This document shows, one piece after another, positions 31,181 through 38,980 of a DNA stretch of 41,882 nucleotides (position 1 is its first letter; each line of letters begins with the position of its first letter). The notes under the pieces are model-generated. The model ran no database searches, was not told the DNA's origin, and saw only the letters and a program-made list of their open reading frames with translations. Both the position numbers and the translations under genes were made by a program. Origin of the DNA: Acidobacteriota bacterium. GTDB taxonomy: Bacteria > Acidobacteriota > Thermoanaerobaculia > Thermoanaerobaculales > Sulfomarinibacteraceae. The stretch spans positions 1 through 41,882 of the forward strand of contig JAJDNH010000216.1 of NCBI GenBank assembly GCA_022340775.1. Direction: 5' to 3'.

Positions 31181-33705
31181 TTCGACCTCCGGATCTCGAC
31201 CACCGTCGGCTCGGCCGAGCTCTCCACGAGACGGGCCGCTGCATCCTCGCCGCCGTACCACTGCGCCACCGGTCTCCCCGGTCTCACCCGCCGGTCCAGG
31301 CGGGCGCGAAGCAGGATCTCCCTGCCCCCGGCCCTGACGCACACGCGCTCGCCGTTGTGAACGCCTATTGCCTCGGCATCGGACGGCGCCAGGTGGAGGG
31401 CGACGGTCGGGGCCAGCTCCTGGAGCGTCGGGCTGAATCCGGTCACCAGCCCGCTGTGGAACAGGCGGGGTGACGCGTCGAGGAGCATTCCCGTTGGTGG
31501 CGGGCCGCCAGCCGGCGGCGGCACTGCCGCCAGCCGCACGGCGGGCTGGCCCTCGGCGTCGGCCAGCGCCGCGCCCACCTCGTCCACCAGCCTCTGTCCG
31601 GACGGCAGCTCGACACCCAGCCGCCTTCCCAGCTCGGCGAAGATGGAACCGTCTTGGGGCAGGCCCGCCGGCGGTTGCAGCACCGGGGTGAGGCGGCGCG
31701 GACAGCCGTCGGCCCCGACCACTGTCCCCTCCCTCTCACCGAGAATAGCAACTGGCAGCACGACGTCGGCCATCCGAGCGCTCTCGGTCAGGAACCCCCC
31801 TTGCACGACCACGAACCTCGCGCCCCGCACCATCGCGCGACCCCCAAGCCGCCTCGGCCAGGAGCCCACCGGGTCCTCACCCACCAGGTAAAGAAGCTCG
31901 GTCTCGCCGGCCGCCGTGTGCTCGCGCACGTCGGCCGGGGACCAGCCGGGTCCCGCGGCCGCCGAGACACCCCACGTCGCCTCGAGCGCAGCAGCCGCCT
32001 GGGAATCCCCCGCTCGGCGGCCGCCCGGCAGCAGGTCCGGGTGCAGGCCGACATTGAGCACGCCCTGGACGTTGGCCTTCTCACCGAGGACCATGACCTT
32101 CGGCACGGCGCCATTACCGCCGCCCAGAAGCGACAGCAGCTCAATCGCTGCGCGGGTTACCTGTGTCTCGTCGCCCGGAATGCCCAGGCCGGTCACCACG
32201 ACGGCCATCGGGGCCTTCGCCGCCAATAGTCTCTCGGCGAGCGCCTCGATCTGCTCCGGTGCCACGCCCGTCAGCCGTGACGCGACCTCCAGGCCGTACG
32301 CGCGGATGCTCGGGGTCCAGTCCGACAGCCCGGCCGCCAGGTCGCCCTGAGAACGACCGGAATGCTCGGCAATCCAAGCGGCGACAGCTCGCATCACCAC
32401 ATCTTCGGTACCGACCACGGGCGACAGGAACATCGCGGCGTGGCGTTCCAGACCGCCGGACAGGTCGTGTACGAGAATGAAGTCCCTTCCCCGCTGCCGT
32501 GCCCCCTGCACCAGCTCGTTCTTCACGAGCGGGTGGGTTCGCGTGGGGTCGGCCCGCAGCACCAGCACCAGATCTGCCTCCCGCAGGTCCCCGAACGTGG
32601 CCGTCGATCGTGCTACTCCGAGGCCACGACCCATCCCCTCCACCAGTGCCTCGACGCCACCCACCGGCCCGACGCCGACGTGCGGCGAAGCGAGGCCGGC
32701 ACGCACCAGCCGTTGCAGGAGGTAAGCGTCCTCGCAGGCGAGCCGGGAGCTGCCGACCGCGACCACGGCCTGCCCCGAAGCTCGAGCCTCGGCCATCGCA
32801 CGCTCAACCTCGCCCAGCGCTTCGTCCCAGGTGGCGTCGACCAGACGGCCGTCCCGCCGCACCAGCGGCACGGTCAGGCGCTGCGGACTGGAAAGGGCGT
32901 CCCATCCCAGCCACCCCTTCGCGCACAGCTTCCCGTAGTTGGGTGCTGCTTCGATGTTGGAGGTCACCCGCTGGACGGCGCCGTCGTGGGTCTCCACGGT
33001 GACCTGGCAGCCGCAGCTGCACAGCGAGCATGTGGTGGTCGCTCGCGTCCGCAGCCACGCGGGAACCTCGCTGTGATAGGGCCTCGCCGACAGCGCTCCA
33101 ACCGGGCATGAGTTGACGCACTGGCCGCAGAACTCACAGTCCAGCGGTCGATCGAGAAGGGTCGCGACCCGGGCTTCGAGGCCGCGGTTGACGATACCGA
33201 CCTCCGCCACACCCTGCACCTCGTCACACAGACGCACGCAAAGGCCGCACAGAATGCACTTCTCCGGGTCGCGGACGATCACCGGCGAGCGGTCGTCGAG
33301 CGGCACCCGACGCCGTTCGAAGGGCAGCACCTGATCGGAGACCCCGTACTCGAACACGAGATCCTGTAGCCGGCAGTCCCCGTTCTTCTCGCACACCGGG
33401 CACTCCATCCTGTGGTCGAGCACGAGCAGCTGGAGCTGCCGCCGGCGCGCCTCGATGACCTCCGTCGTGTCGGTCTCGATGACCATGCCCCGCTGGACGG
33501 GGGTCGAGCAGGCCGGCAACAGGCCGCCGCGTCCGTCGCGTCTCTCGACCAGGCATAGGCGGCAGCCGCCGTAGGGGGTCAGGCGGTCGTCGTGACAGAG
33601 CGTCGGCACGTGGATCCCGAGCCCGCGCAGAAGCTCGAGGATCGAGGTACCGGAACTGGCCTCGAACTGCTCACCGTTGACCGTGATCGGCACCTTTGCC
33701 GTCAT
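31177..33705 (-). CDS. NuoG-like Fe-S/molybdopterin-fold subunit without an obvious catalytic Cys/Sec
   Basis: The protein (842 aa) opens with a plant-type [2Fe-2S] domain (CHDDRLTPYGGCRLCLV). Next come the NuoG His-Cys cluster (DHRMECPVCEKNGDC), two [4Fe-4S] motifs (CILCGLCVRLC and CEFCGQCVNSCP), a cluster site CSLCSCGC before KLCAKGWLGW, and a molybdopterin-oxidoreductase fold. FdhA enzymes carry a catalytic Sec or Cys followed by His in this fold; I see no such residue in the expected region, so it is probably an electron-wiring subunit as in complex I. The ATG at 33705 has GAGGGG nine bases upstream; ATG 33711 is an alternative. It follows the FAD/Hdr fusion gene by 11 bp and overlaps the NuoE-like gene by four bases. 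Confidence 0.9.
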   Translation of the reverse strand: MTAKVPITVNGEQFEASSGTSILELLRGLGIHVPTLCHDDRLTPYGGCRLCLVERRDGRGGLLPACSTPVQRGMVIETDTTEVIEARRRQLQLLVLDHRMECPVCEKNGDCRLQDLVFEYGVSDQVLPFERRRVPLDDRSPVIVRDPEKCILCGLCVRLCDEVQGVAEVGIVNRGLEARVATLLDRPLDCEFCGQCVNSCPVGALSARPYHSEVPAWLRTRATTTCSLCSCGCQVTVETHDGAVQRVTSNIEAAPNYGKLCAKGWLGWDALSSPQRLTVPLVRRDGRLVDATWDEALGEVERAMAEARASGQAVVAVGSSRLACEDAYLLQRLVRAGLASPHVGVGPVGGVEALVEGMGRGLGVARSTATFGDLREADLVLVLRADPTRTHPLVKNELVQGARQRGRDFILVHDLSGGLERHAAMFLSPVVGTEDVVMRAVAAWIAEHSGRSQGDLAAGLSDWTPSIRAYGLEVASRLTGVAPEQIEALAERLLAAKAPMAVVVTGLGIPGDETQVTRAAIELLSLLGGGNGAVPKVMVLGEKANVQGVLNVGLHPDLLPGGRRAGDSQAAAALEATWGVSAAAGPGWSPADVREHTAAGETELLYLVGEDPVGSWPRRLGGRAMVRGARFVVVQGGFLTESARMADVVLPVAILGEREGTVVGADGCPRRLTPVLQPPAGLPQDGSIFAELGRRLGVELPSGQRLVDEVGAALADAEGQPAVRLAAVPPPAGGPPPTGMLLDASPRLFHSGLVTGFSPTLQELAPTVALHLAPSDAEAIGVHNGERVCVRAGGREILLRARLDRRVRPGRPVAQWYGGEDAAARLVESSAEPTVVEIRRSK

Positions 33706-33716
33706 CGTCATACCCC

Positions 33717-35843
33717 TCACTCGACCCCGAGGGGCCGCAGCCTCTTGAACGCCCACTTCGTCCGCAGCCGGTTCCAGTAGCGGGCGATTGTCCCGGTGGG
33801 CTTGGCGGAGGCCCTCGAGCTCCAGTCCTTCTCGAGCAGGAAGTCCAGGATATGGATCGAGGGCTTGCCTATGCTGGCGAGCGCCGAGCGACAACCGGCG
33901 CAGTAGGTCACCTGCGGCTGAGCAGTCTCGCCCGCCCGCCGTCGGGTGACGGTCTGCGAGAGCTCCGGATCCACCGGGTAAATCATGCCTCCGAATCCGC
34001 AGCACCGCGCCAGCTCGCGGTTGTACTCGATGTCCTCTACCGTGCCGCCACCCGCCTCGATCAGCGTGCGAACCGCCTGGTGGAGCCCGGGCTCGTGGCG
34101 CGCCTTGCACGAGTCGTGAACCGAGACCACCACACCCTCCCGACGTCTCGGAGGCTCCCAGGCGTCGGCCAGCAGCTCCCAAACCGTCGTCACCGCGAGC
34201 TCGGGAAAGCGCTCCTTCAAGGTATGGGTGCAGTCGGGGCAGGCAGCCACCAGCTCCTCCGCACCGATGCTCTCGGCCGCCTCCAGGATCCCCCGGCGGG
34301 TCTCCTCGAACTCCTTCTCCATCCCGAGCAGCTCGACGGGCGCGCCGCAGCAGTACATGAGTACGCCGGTGCCGGGGTAGCTCCGCCTGAGCTCGTCATA
34401 GACGGCGATGGTGTGCCGCGGTGCGACCGCGGGCAGGGCACAGCCGGTGAAGAACAGCCGCTTCGAGCTCCTCCGGCCCGGCTCGGCCATCGCCAGCGTG
34501 AACATCGATCCGACCCCGGCCTTCCAGTAGCCGACGATTCCCTTGTGGACGGGGAGCGGGCCAACGCCCTCTTCCACCGCCTGTCGCCTGGCTTCGAGCA
34601 GCAGGCGCCCGGTGTCGAGATCCTCCGGGCAGACGGCGGCACACAGGGAGCAGACGTTGCATGAGTAGGCCATCTCGAGCGTCTCGGACGGAGTGACGCC
34701 AGCCTTGATCCGTCGTGCCAGCTCCTTGGGCGAGCTGCAGTGCTTGGCGAGAAACTCGCAGTCCTTGACGCACAGCCCGCACTCGCAGTCGAGGCAGCGG
34801 GCCGCCTCCTCCAGAACCTCCTCCTCGATCATCGGAGGGTTCGCAGGGACCAGCATCATCGGCGTCCGCTCGCGCCGCTTGCGTTCCTCCTCGGTCACCT
34901 CGAGCGTCCACAGAAGCCGGCCCGGCAGCGGCTGCTCACGGTCTTCCCGGAGGTCCCTCCCGTTCAAGTACCGATCCGCGGACTCCGCCGCCCGCCGTCC
35001 CAGCGCCATGGCGTAGACCACGGTTGCCGGTCCGCTGACGGCATCGCCTCCGGCGAACACGCCCTCCAGCGGGGTCTCGCAAGTCAGCGGATCCACCTCC
35101 AGCGTCCCGCGCGGACCGACGCCCTGATCGCCCCGGCGCATCATCGCCCGCGCACCGGCGAACCCGACCAGCAGCAGCACCGCAGCGAACTCACGGCGCA
35201 GCTCCTCGAGGGTGACGTCAAGTCCGACCTCGACCCCGGTCCGCACCTCGATACCGACCGCCTCGATGACAGAGAGGTCGCGCTCGACTACGGTCCTCGG
35301 CAGCCGCCACTCCGGGATCTTCGAGACCAGACAGCCCCCGATCTCCCCGTCACGCTCGAAAATCGTGACGCCGTAACCTTTCCTACGCAGGTCGTACGCG
35401 GCGAGCAGACCGGCGGGGCCGGCGCCAACCACGGCCACCTGCTGCCCGCGGTCGGCTGCGCAATCCACCATGTGCTGCGGATCTCCGGGCTCCCACTCGG
35501 CCAGGAACCTCTTGATATCTCGGATTCGAACCGCCTCGTCCTCGTCGATTCGCTTGCAGTGGAGCTCGCACGGATGGGCGCAGACGTACCCGAGAACGCC
35601 CGGAAAGGGCAGTTGCTCCCGCACCAGGCGCAGCGCGTCTTGGAACCGGCCCTCACGGGCGAGCTGGACGTAGCCACGGGCATCGACGTGCAGGGGACAA
35701 CGCCCGACGCAGTTCGCGGGCCCTTCGCCCCGGCACCGCTCGAGCAGGTCGTCGGCCAACCACTGCAGCCGCTCGGGCTCGTGCCGGATCTCGCCGGGGA
35801 TGCCGAGGGCCGATCCGTCAAGACGGCCTGCAGGTTCCGCCAT
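33717..35843 (-). CDS. Fusion: GltD/DsrL-like FAD domain plus HdrC/HdrB-like Fe-S and CCG domains
   Basis: The protein (708 aa) has four parts. Residues 40-115 form a GltD-type [4Fe-4S] region (Cys45, 49, 88, 92, 96). Residues 135-295 form an FAD-binding fold with GAGPAG (140-145) and GGDA (265-268). Residues 345-410 carry two Fe-S motifs (Cys350, 353, 355, 358, 362 and Cys395, 398, 401, 405). Residues 460-660 carry two CCG domains (Cys468, 498, 499, 535, 538 and Cys579, 614, 615, 648, 651). The NAD(P)H Rossmann domain of GltD and DsrL, normally between the two FAD segments, is missing. It is thus an HdrA-HdrC-HdrB-like chain in one polypeptide, apparently fed by the NuoEFG-like subunits encoded after it. 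Start: ATG 35843 with GGAGGTAGAGG. Confidence 0.9.
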   Translation of the reverse strand: MAEPAGRLDGSALGIPGEIRHEPERLQWLADDLLERCRGEGPANCVGRCPLHVDARGYVQLAREGRFQDALRLVREQLPFPGVLGYVCAHPCELHCKRIDEDEAVRIRDIKRFLAEWEPGDPQHMVDCAADRGQQVAVVGAGPAGLLAAYDLRRKGYGVTIFERDGEIGGCLVSKIPEWRLPRTVVERDLSVIEAVGIEVRTGVEVGLDVTLEELRREFAAVLLLVGFAGARAMMRRGDQGVGPRGTLEVDPLTCETPLEGVFAGGDAVSGPATVVYAMALGRRAAESADRYLNGRDLREDREQPLPGRLLWTLEVTEEERKRRERTPMMLVPANPPMIEEEVLEEAARCLDCECGLCVKDCEFLAKHCSSPKELARRIKAGVTPSETLEMAYSCNVCSLCAAVCPEDLDTGRLLLEARRQAVEEGVGPLPVHKGIVGYWKAGVGSMFTLAMAEPGRRSSKRLFFTGCALPAVAPRHTIAVYDELRRSYPGTGVLMYCCGAPVELLGMEKEFEETRRGILEAAESIGAEELVAACPDCTHTLKERFPELAVTTVWELLADAWEPPRRREGVVVSVHDSCKARHEPGLHQAVRTLIEAGGGTVEDIEYNRELARCCGFGGMIYPVDPELSQTVTRRRAGETAQPQVTYCAGCRSALASIGKPSIHILDFLLEKDWSSRASAKPTGTIARYWNRLRTKWAFKRLRPLGVE

Positions 35844-35939
35844 CCTCTACCTCCACCCTCCCGCAGGTCCGGGCCAGCCGCTTCCGCCCTCCGGCATCGA
35901 CAGATTCCACTGCCGGGAGCGTTTCGATTCCGACCTGCC

Positions 35940-35955
35940 GTCACCCATTCGTAAC
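35940..35955. promoter_or_regulatory. Operator candidate GTCAC-N6-GTAAC (site 5)
   Basis: GTCAC (35940-35944), CCATTC, GTAAC (35951-35955): the same spacing as sites 1, 3 and 4 with one base changed in the left half. It lies about 100 bp upstream of the FAD/Hdr fusion gene and overlaps the stop codon of the small four-cysteine gene. Confidence 0.5.
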
Positions 35956-36222
35956 GTCCGTAGCCACATGTTCGAAACGTGATGGCCGAGCTTCGAAGTC
36001 GCCGCACGCCGTCTCCGGGTCCTGAAAGGTGGCTCGCACGGCGCAGATCCCGGCACGGCCACGCGTCGAGCCGTACGCCGAGGACAATGCGAGAATCCCC
36101 GGAAAGCTCTTCTCAAGAGCCTCGGGGTCGTTGTTGAAGTGCCTGCACTCGGCGCAGGTCCGTGCAACCTCAACAGCCGAAGAACGAGCTCTCCTCATGC
36201 ATGCCACCACCATTCTGGTCAT
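35941..36222 (-). CDS. Small four-cysteine protein (conserved-looking, unknown function)
   Basis: The protein (93 aa from ATG 36222; 85 aa from ATG 36198, which has GGTGGTGG upstream) has a compact cysteine pattern: CAECRHFNNDPEALE (Cys23, Cys26), then FPGILALSSAYGSTRG, Cys60 in AGICAV, and Cys73 in ACGDFEAR. I recall small bacterial proteins with the same CxxCxxF.NDP, SSAYGS and CxxF features, which suggests a real metal- or Fe-S-binding fold. The name and function are not known to me. It stands between the GT-C gene and the Hdr-like operon on the same strand. Cytoplasmic location is likely because no signal peptide is seen. Confidence 0.65.
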   Translation of the reverse strand: MTRMVVACMRRARSSAVEVARTCAECRHFNNDPEALEKSFPGILALSSAYGSTRGRAGICAVRATFQDPETACGDFEARPSRFEHVATDVTNG

Positions 36223-36283
36223 GCAATCGGTATGCCGAACGGACCCCTACCGGTGGACCCCCCGAGTGAGTCGTGGATACCGG

Positions 36284-37795
36284 CTACTGCCGGTCGACTT
36301 GGATGACGCGCAGGGGCAGCCCACTCCGACGCCACCGCCGAGCGGCGCTGACGACGTCCGCGGTGTCCCGTTCGGCCCAACGGAAGCCTCCCCGCACGTG
36401 AATCAGCACGGCACCGGGACTCCCCTGAAAGCGGCGCTCCCAGTCGTCGTACCGCCTGACCACCTCGTGCCGGTGCGGGTCGACCCACTCGAACAGCGCC
36501 GCGGCATCGATCAGACCGTAGGGATCTTCGGCGCGGATGAACTGCGGCTTCTCCACGCCCGCAGGCCGCCGCACGAGCTCGAGCTCAGGCGACCAGCGGT
36601 CGGCGCGGACCACAACGACCGGTCGTCCGCGCGGCAGCTGATCGACGACCTCACGAGCCTCGGCAAGGAGGCGCCCGTGCCACCCCGACAGGAACTCGTC
36701 ATCCTCGAGATCGTGGCGCACCGTGATCACCTGTGACGCGGCCAGCCCGAGCGCCGCGGCCGCGATCGTCAGAGCTGCGAGCCTCCGTCGCCGTTTCGGC
36801 AGCGCCGACACGAGGTGCTCGGCACCGGCTCCGACCATGAGGAGAAACCCGACGTACGGGACCGCGAGGTACCGCTGCGGCAGAAACGGAACGAGAAGGG
36901 TCGGCAGCGTTGGCGCCAGCAGGAAGAACGAGCCCACCACGATCGCTCTGCTGCGGCGACGCCATCCCCACACCGCCAGCGCCGCGGTCGCGATGAGCGC
37001 AAGAACACTCGCGGCCGTGATCGTGAAGTGATCGGGTCGAAGCCGTTCGAGCTGCAGGAACACGGCCAACTCGTGCGGGATCTTCGCGAGCAACGCCGGG
37101 TCGACCGCGTAGTACCCCCGCAGGTCTGGAAACAGCGCGAAGCGAGCCATCACGTAGATCGCCGCCGCCGCCGTCGTGCCGAGCGTCCACCGGACTGTGG
37201 TCTTGGTCAACCGGTTCTGCCCGGCGAGCCCGAGGCAGAGGACCAGGGCCGGCGTCACGACCCACGTCTCCTTGCTGAGGACGGCTGCTGCAATGGCCAT
37301 GACCGCCAACAGACGCCTCCTCCAAGTCCATGTCCGCCCAGGGCCCGGCCACGCCAGGACCAAGCCCAGCCACGATGCCAGTAGGAAGGTCTGGTGGCGG
37401 CTGGAGAGAAACACCGCGGCCTCCTCGGCCCACGGCGACGAGGCCCAGAGGAAGGCCACACCGGCGGCGGTCGGCGGCCGCAGGCCGAGCCGGCGCGCCG
37501 CCGCCAACACCAGCACCACGGTCGCAGCGTGGTAGACCAGGCTGCTGGCATGGTACCCGGCCGCACCGGTTCTCCAGAGAGACCAGTCCAGAGCCAGAGA
37601 CCAGTTCGAGAGCGGACGGAAGAAGCCGTCGAGCGCCGCCAGCAGCAGGGCCGGGCGGTGCAGGGACCGGCGAGCGAACGCCACCATCTGGTACGCGTCG
37701 CCCATGAGCTCCAGGCGCAGCACCGGGAGGTAGAGGATCAGGGTTGCGGCGACGACCAGCCCACCTGCGAGCGCCGTCTGTCGCCGCGCCGTCAT
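36284..37795 (-). CDS. GT-C-type membrane protein (PMT/TMTC-like glycosyltransferase)
   Basis: The protein (503 aa) has about ten membrane spans between residues 8 and 355 and a soluble C-terminal domain of about 130 residues. GDAYQ after the first span supplies the acidic residue of the first external loop of GT-C transferases. SSRHQTFLLA and SKETWVVTPAL are further family-like motifs, the latter resembling the KE-containing loop of TMTC/PMT-like proteins. Such proteins transfer a sugar from a polyprenyl-phosphate donor on the outer face of the membrane. It is distinct from the GT-C protein at 6.9-8.4 kb. Downstream genes are the small four-cysteine protein and the Hdr-like operon; no functional link is evident. 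Confidence 0.72.
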   Translation of the reverse strand: MTARRQTALAGGLVVAATLILYLPVLRLELMGDAYQMVAFARRSLHRPALLLAALDGFFRPLSNWSLALDWSLWRTGAAGYHASSLVYHAATVVLVLAAARRLGLRPPTAAGVAFLWASSPWAEEAAVFLSSRHQTFLLASWLGLVLAWPGPGRTWTWRRRLLAVMAIAAAVLSKETWVVTPALVLCLGLAGQNRLTKTTVRWTLGTTAAAAIYVMARFALFPDLRGYYAVDPALLAKIPHELAVFLQLERLRPDHFTITAASVLALIATAALAVWGWRRRSRAIVVGSFFLLAPTLPTLLVPFLPQRYLAVPYVGFLLMVGAGAEHLVSALPKRRRRLAALTIAAAALGLAASQVITVRHDLEDDEFLSGWHGRLLAEAREVVDQLPRGRPVVVVRADRWSPELELVRRPAGVEKPQFIRAEDPYGLIDAAALFEWVDPHRHEVVRRYDDWERRFQGSPGAVLIHVRGGFRWAERDTADVVSAARRWRRSGLPLRVIQVDRQ

Positions 37796-37830
37796 CGGCT
37801 CAAGGCCGGCTCAACGCCGCCCCCATCCCC

Positions 37831-38964
37831 CTATGGCTCCTGGCCGGCGGCAAGGCGGCCCACCAACGGCTCGAACCAGCTCTCCTCCGGCAGCTGGATC
37901 TCCCAGCCGTTGACGAAGTAGGTCGGCGTCGCGTTGATCCCCAGGTCCTGAGCAAGGGTCAGCTGATGGTTGACGGCGTTGAGGGACGGCTTGGCGAGGA
38001 AGCAGCTCGAGAACGCCATCCCGTCCAGGTCGTGGTCGGTAACGAAGGTCTCGGCCGTCGAGCCCACCTGCGACACCGTCATCTGTCCCTGCAGCGAGTA
38101 GAAGTGCTCCTTGAGCGGAAGCAGCATCAGGGGATCCTGGCTCGCGACGCACCACGCCGCGCTGGCGGCGCGGAACGACCACGGGTGGATGTTGGTCAGC
38201 GGGAAGTTGGACATGCCGTGCCGGATCTCGGCCCCGTACTTCTTGAGCGTGTCGCGGATGACGGGCCACTTCGCCTTGCAGGCCGGACACTCGAAGTCCG
38301 AGAACTCGACGATGTCCACCTTGGCCTTCCCGGACGGGTGGTCCCACATCACGAGACTGCTCTTCTCCAGCTCCTTCTTGCGATGGGCAACGGGATCCTC
38401 GCTGTAGGGCAGGCAGTTCCCAAGCAGCAGCATCTTGCCGTCCGCGGTCATCGCGACCGGCTTGTCGAACTGGCCGTACCCCGACTGCACCTTGAGCGTG
38501 AACGGGATGAGGGCGCCCGAGGGAATGCCGCCGGTGTCCCAGCTGACGCTGGTTCTCATCCGCATGGAACGCTCCATCGCCTGTGGGAGGAAGCTCTCCA
38601 GGAACTTCTTGATCGCCGCCGGCCCGAGCCCGGCTCCCTGGGGTGGAAGGTCGCCGAGGGCGCCGGTCCAAGCCATCCCTGCCACCTCATCGATTACCCA
38701 CGAGGTGGTGCCTGCGAGGTAGCGGGTGCTACAGTCACGCTTGACCTCCAGAACCCGGTAGCTGCCCGACGGCGTCTGGAACCGCTGGTCCTTGACGATC
38801 GTGAAGTTGGAGTCGGGGTACCACGGCAACGCCCGCTCGACCCAGTGCAGGAACTTGTAGTCCTGTTGCGGCACGTCGGCCGGCGCGGTGCCCGCCGCCG
38901 CAGCGATTCCGGCCGCGCCCAGCACGAGCATCACGGTCCCCACCCAAATGCGTCTCGCTCTCAT
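37831..38964 (-). CDS. Exported DsbA-like thiol-disulfide protein with long N-terminal domain
   Basis: The protein (377 aa) has a signal peptide (MRARRIWVGTVMLVLGAAGIAAAA). The C-terminal part from about residue 205 is a DsbA/thioredoxin-like domain with the active site FSDFECPACKAKWP (Cys226, Cys229) and the cis-proline motif INATPTYFVNGW. The preceding 180 residues form an extra region containing Cys78 and Cys184. It probably makes, reduces or shuffles disulfides outside the cytoplasm, or acts as a thioredoxin-type partner. The ATG has GGAGGGGACGAT upstream. It precedes the GT-C gene by 35 bp on the same strand. Its redox direction cannot be judged from sequence. Confidence 0.85.
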   Translation of the reverse strand: MRARRIWVGTVMLVLGAAGIAAAAGTAPADVPQQDYKFLHWVERALPWYPDSNFTIVKDQRFQTPSGSYRVLEVKRDCSTRYLAGTTSWVIDEVAGMAWTGALGDLPPQGAGLGPAAIKKFLESFLPQAMERSMRMRTSVSWDTGGIPSGALIPFTLKVQSGYGQFDKPVAMTADGKMLLLGNCLPYSEDPVAHRKKELEKSSLVMWDHPSGKAKVDIVEFSDFECPACKAKWPVIRDTLKKYGAEIRHGMSNFPLTNIHPWSFRAASAAWCVASQDPLMLLPLKEHFYSLQGQMTVSQVGSTAETFVTDHDLDGMAFSSCFLAKPSLNAVNHQLTLAQDLGINATPTYFVNGWEIQLPEESWFEPLVGRLAAGQEP

Positions 38965-38980
38965 ATCGTCCCCTCCGCGC

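Noticed and set aside
31177-33705. Formate dehydrogenase alpha subunit
   Set aside because: The Fe-S domains fit, but the catalytic Cys/Sec-His motif was not found and no FdhD, FdhE or formate transporter gene lies nearby.
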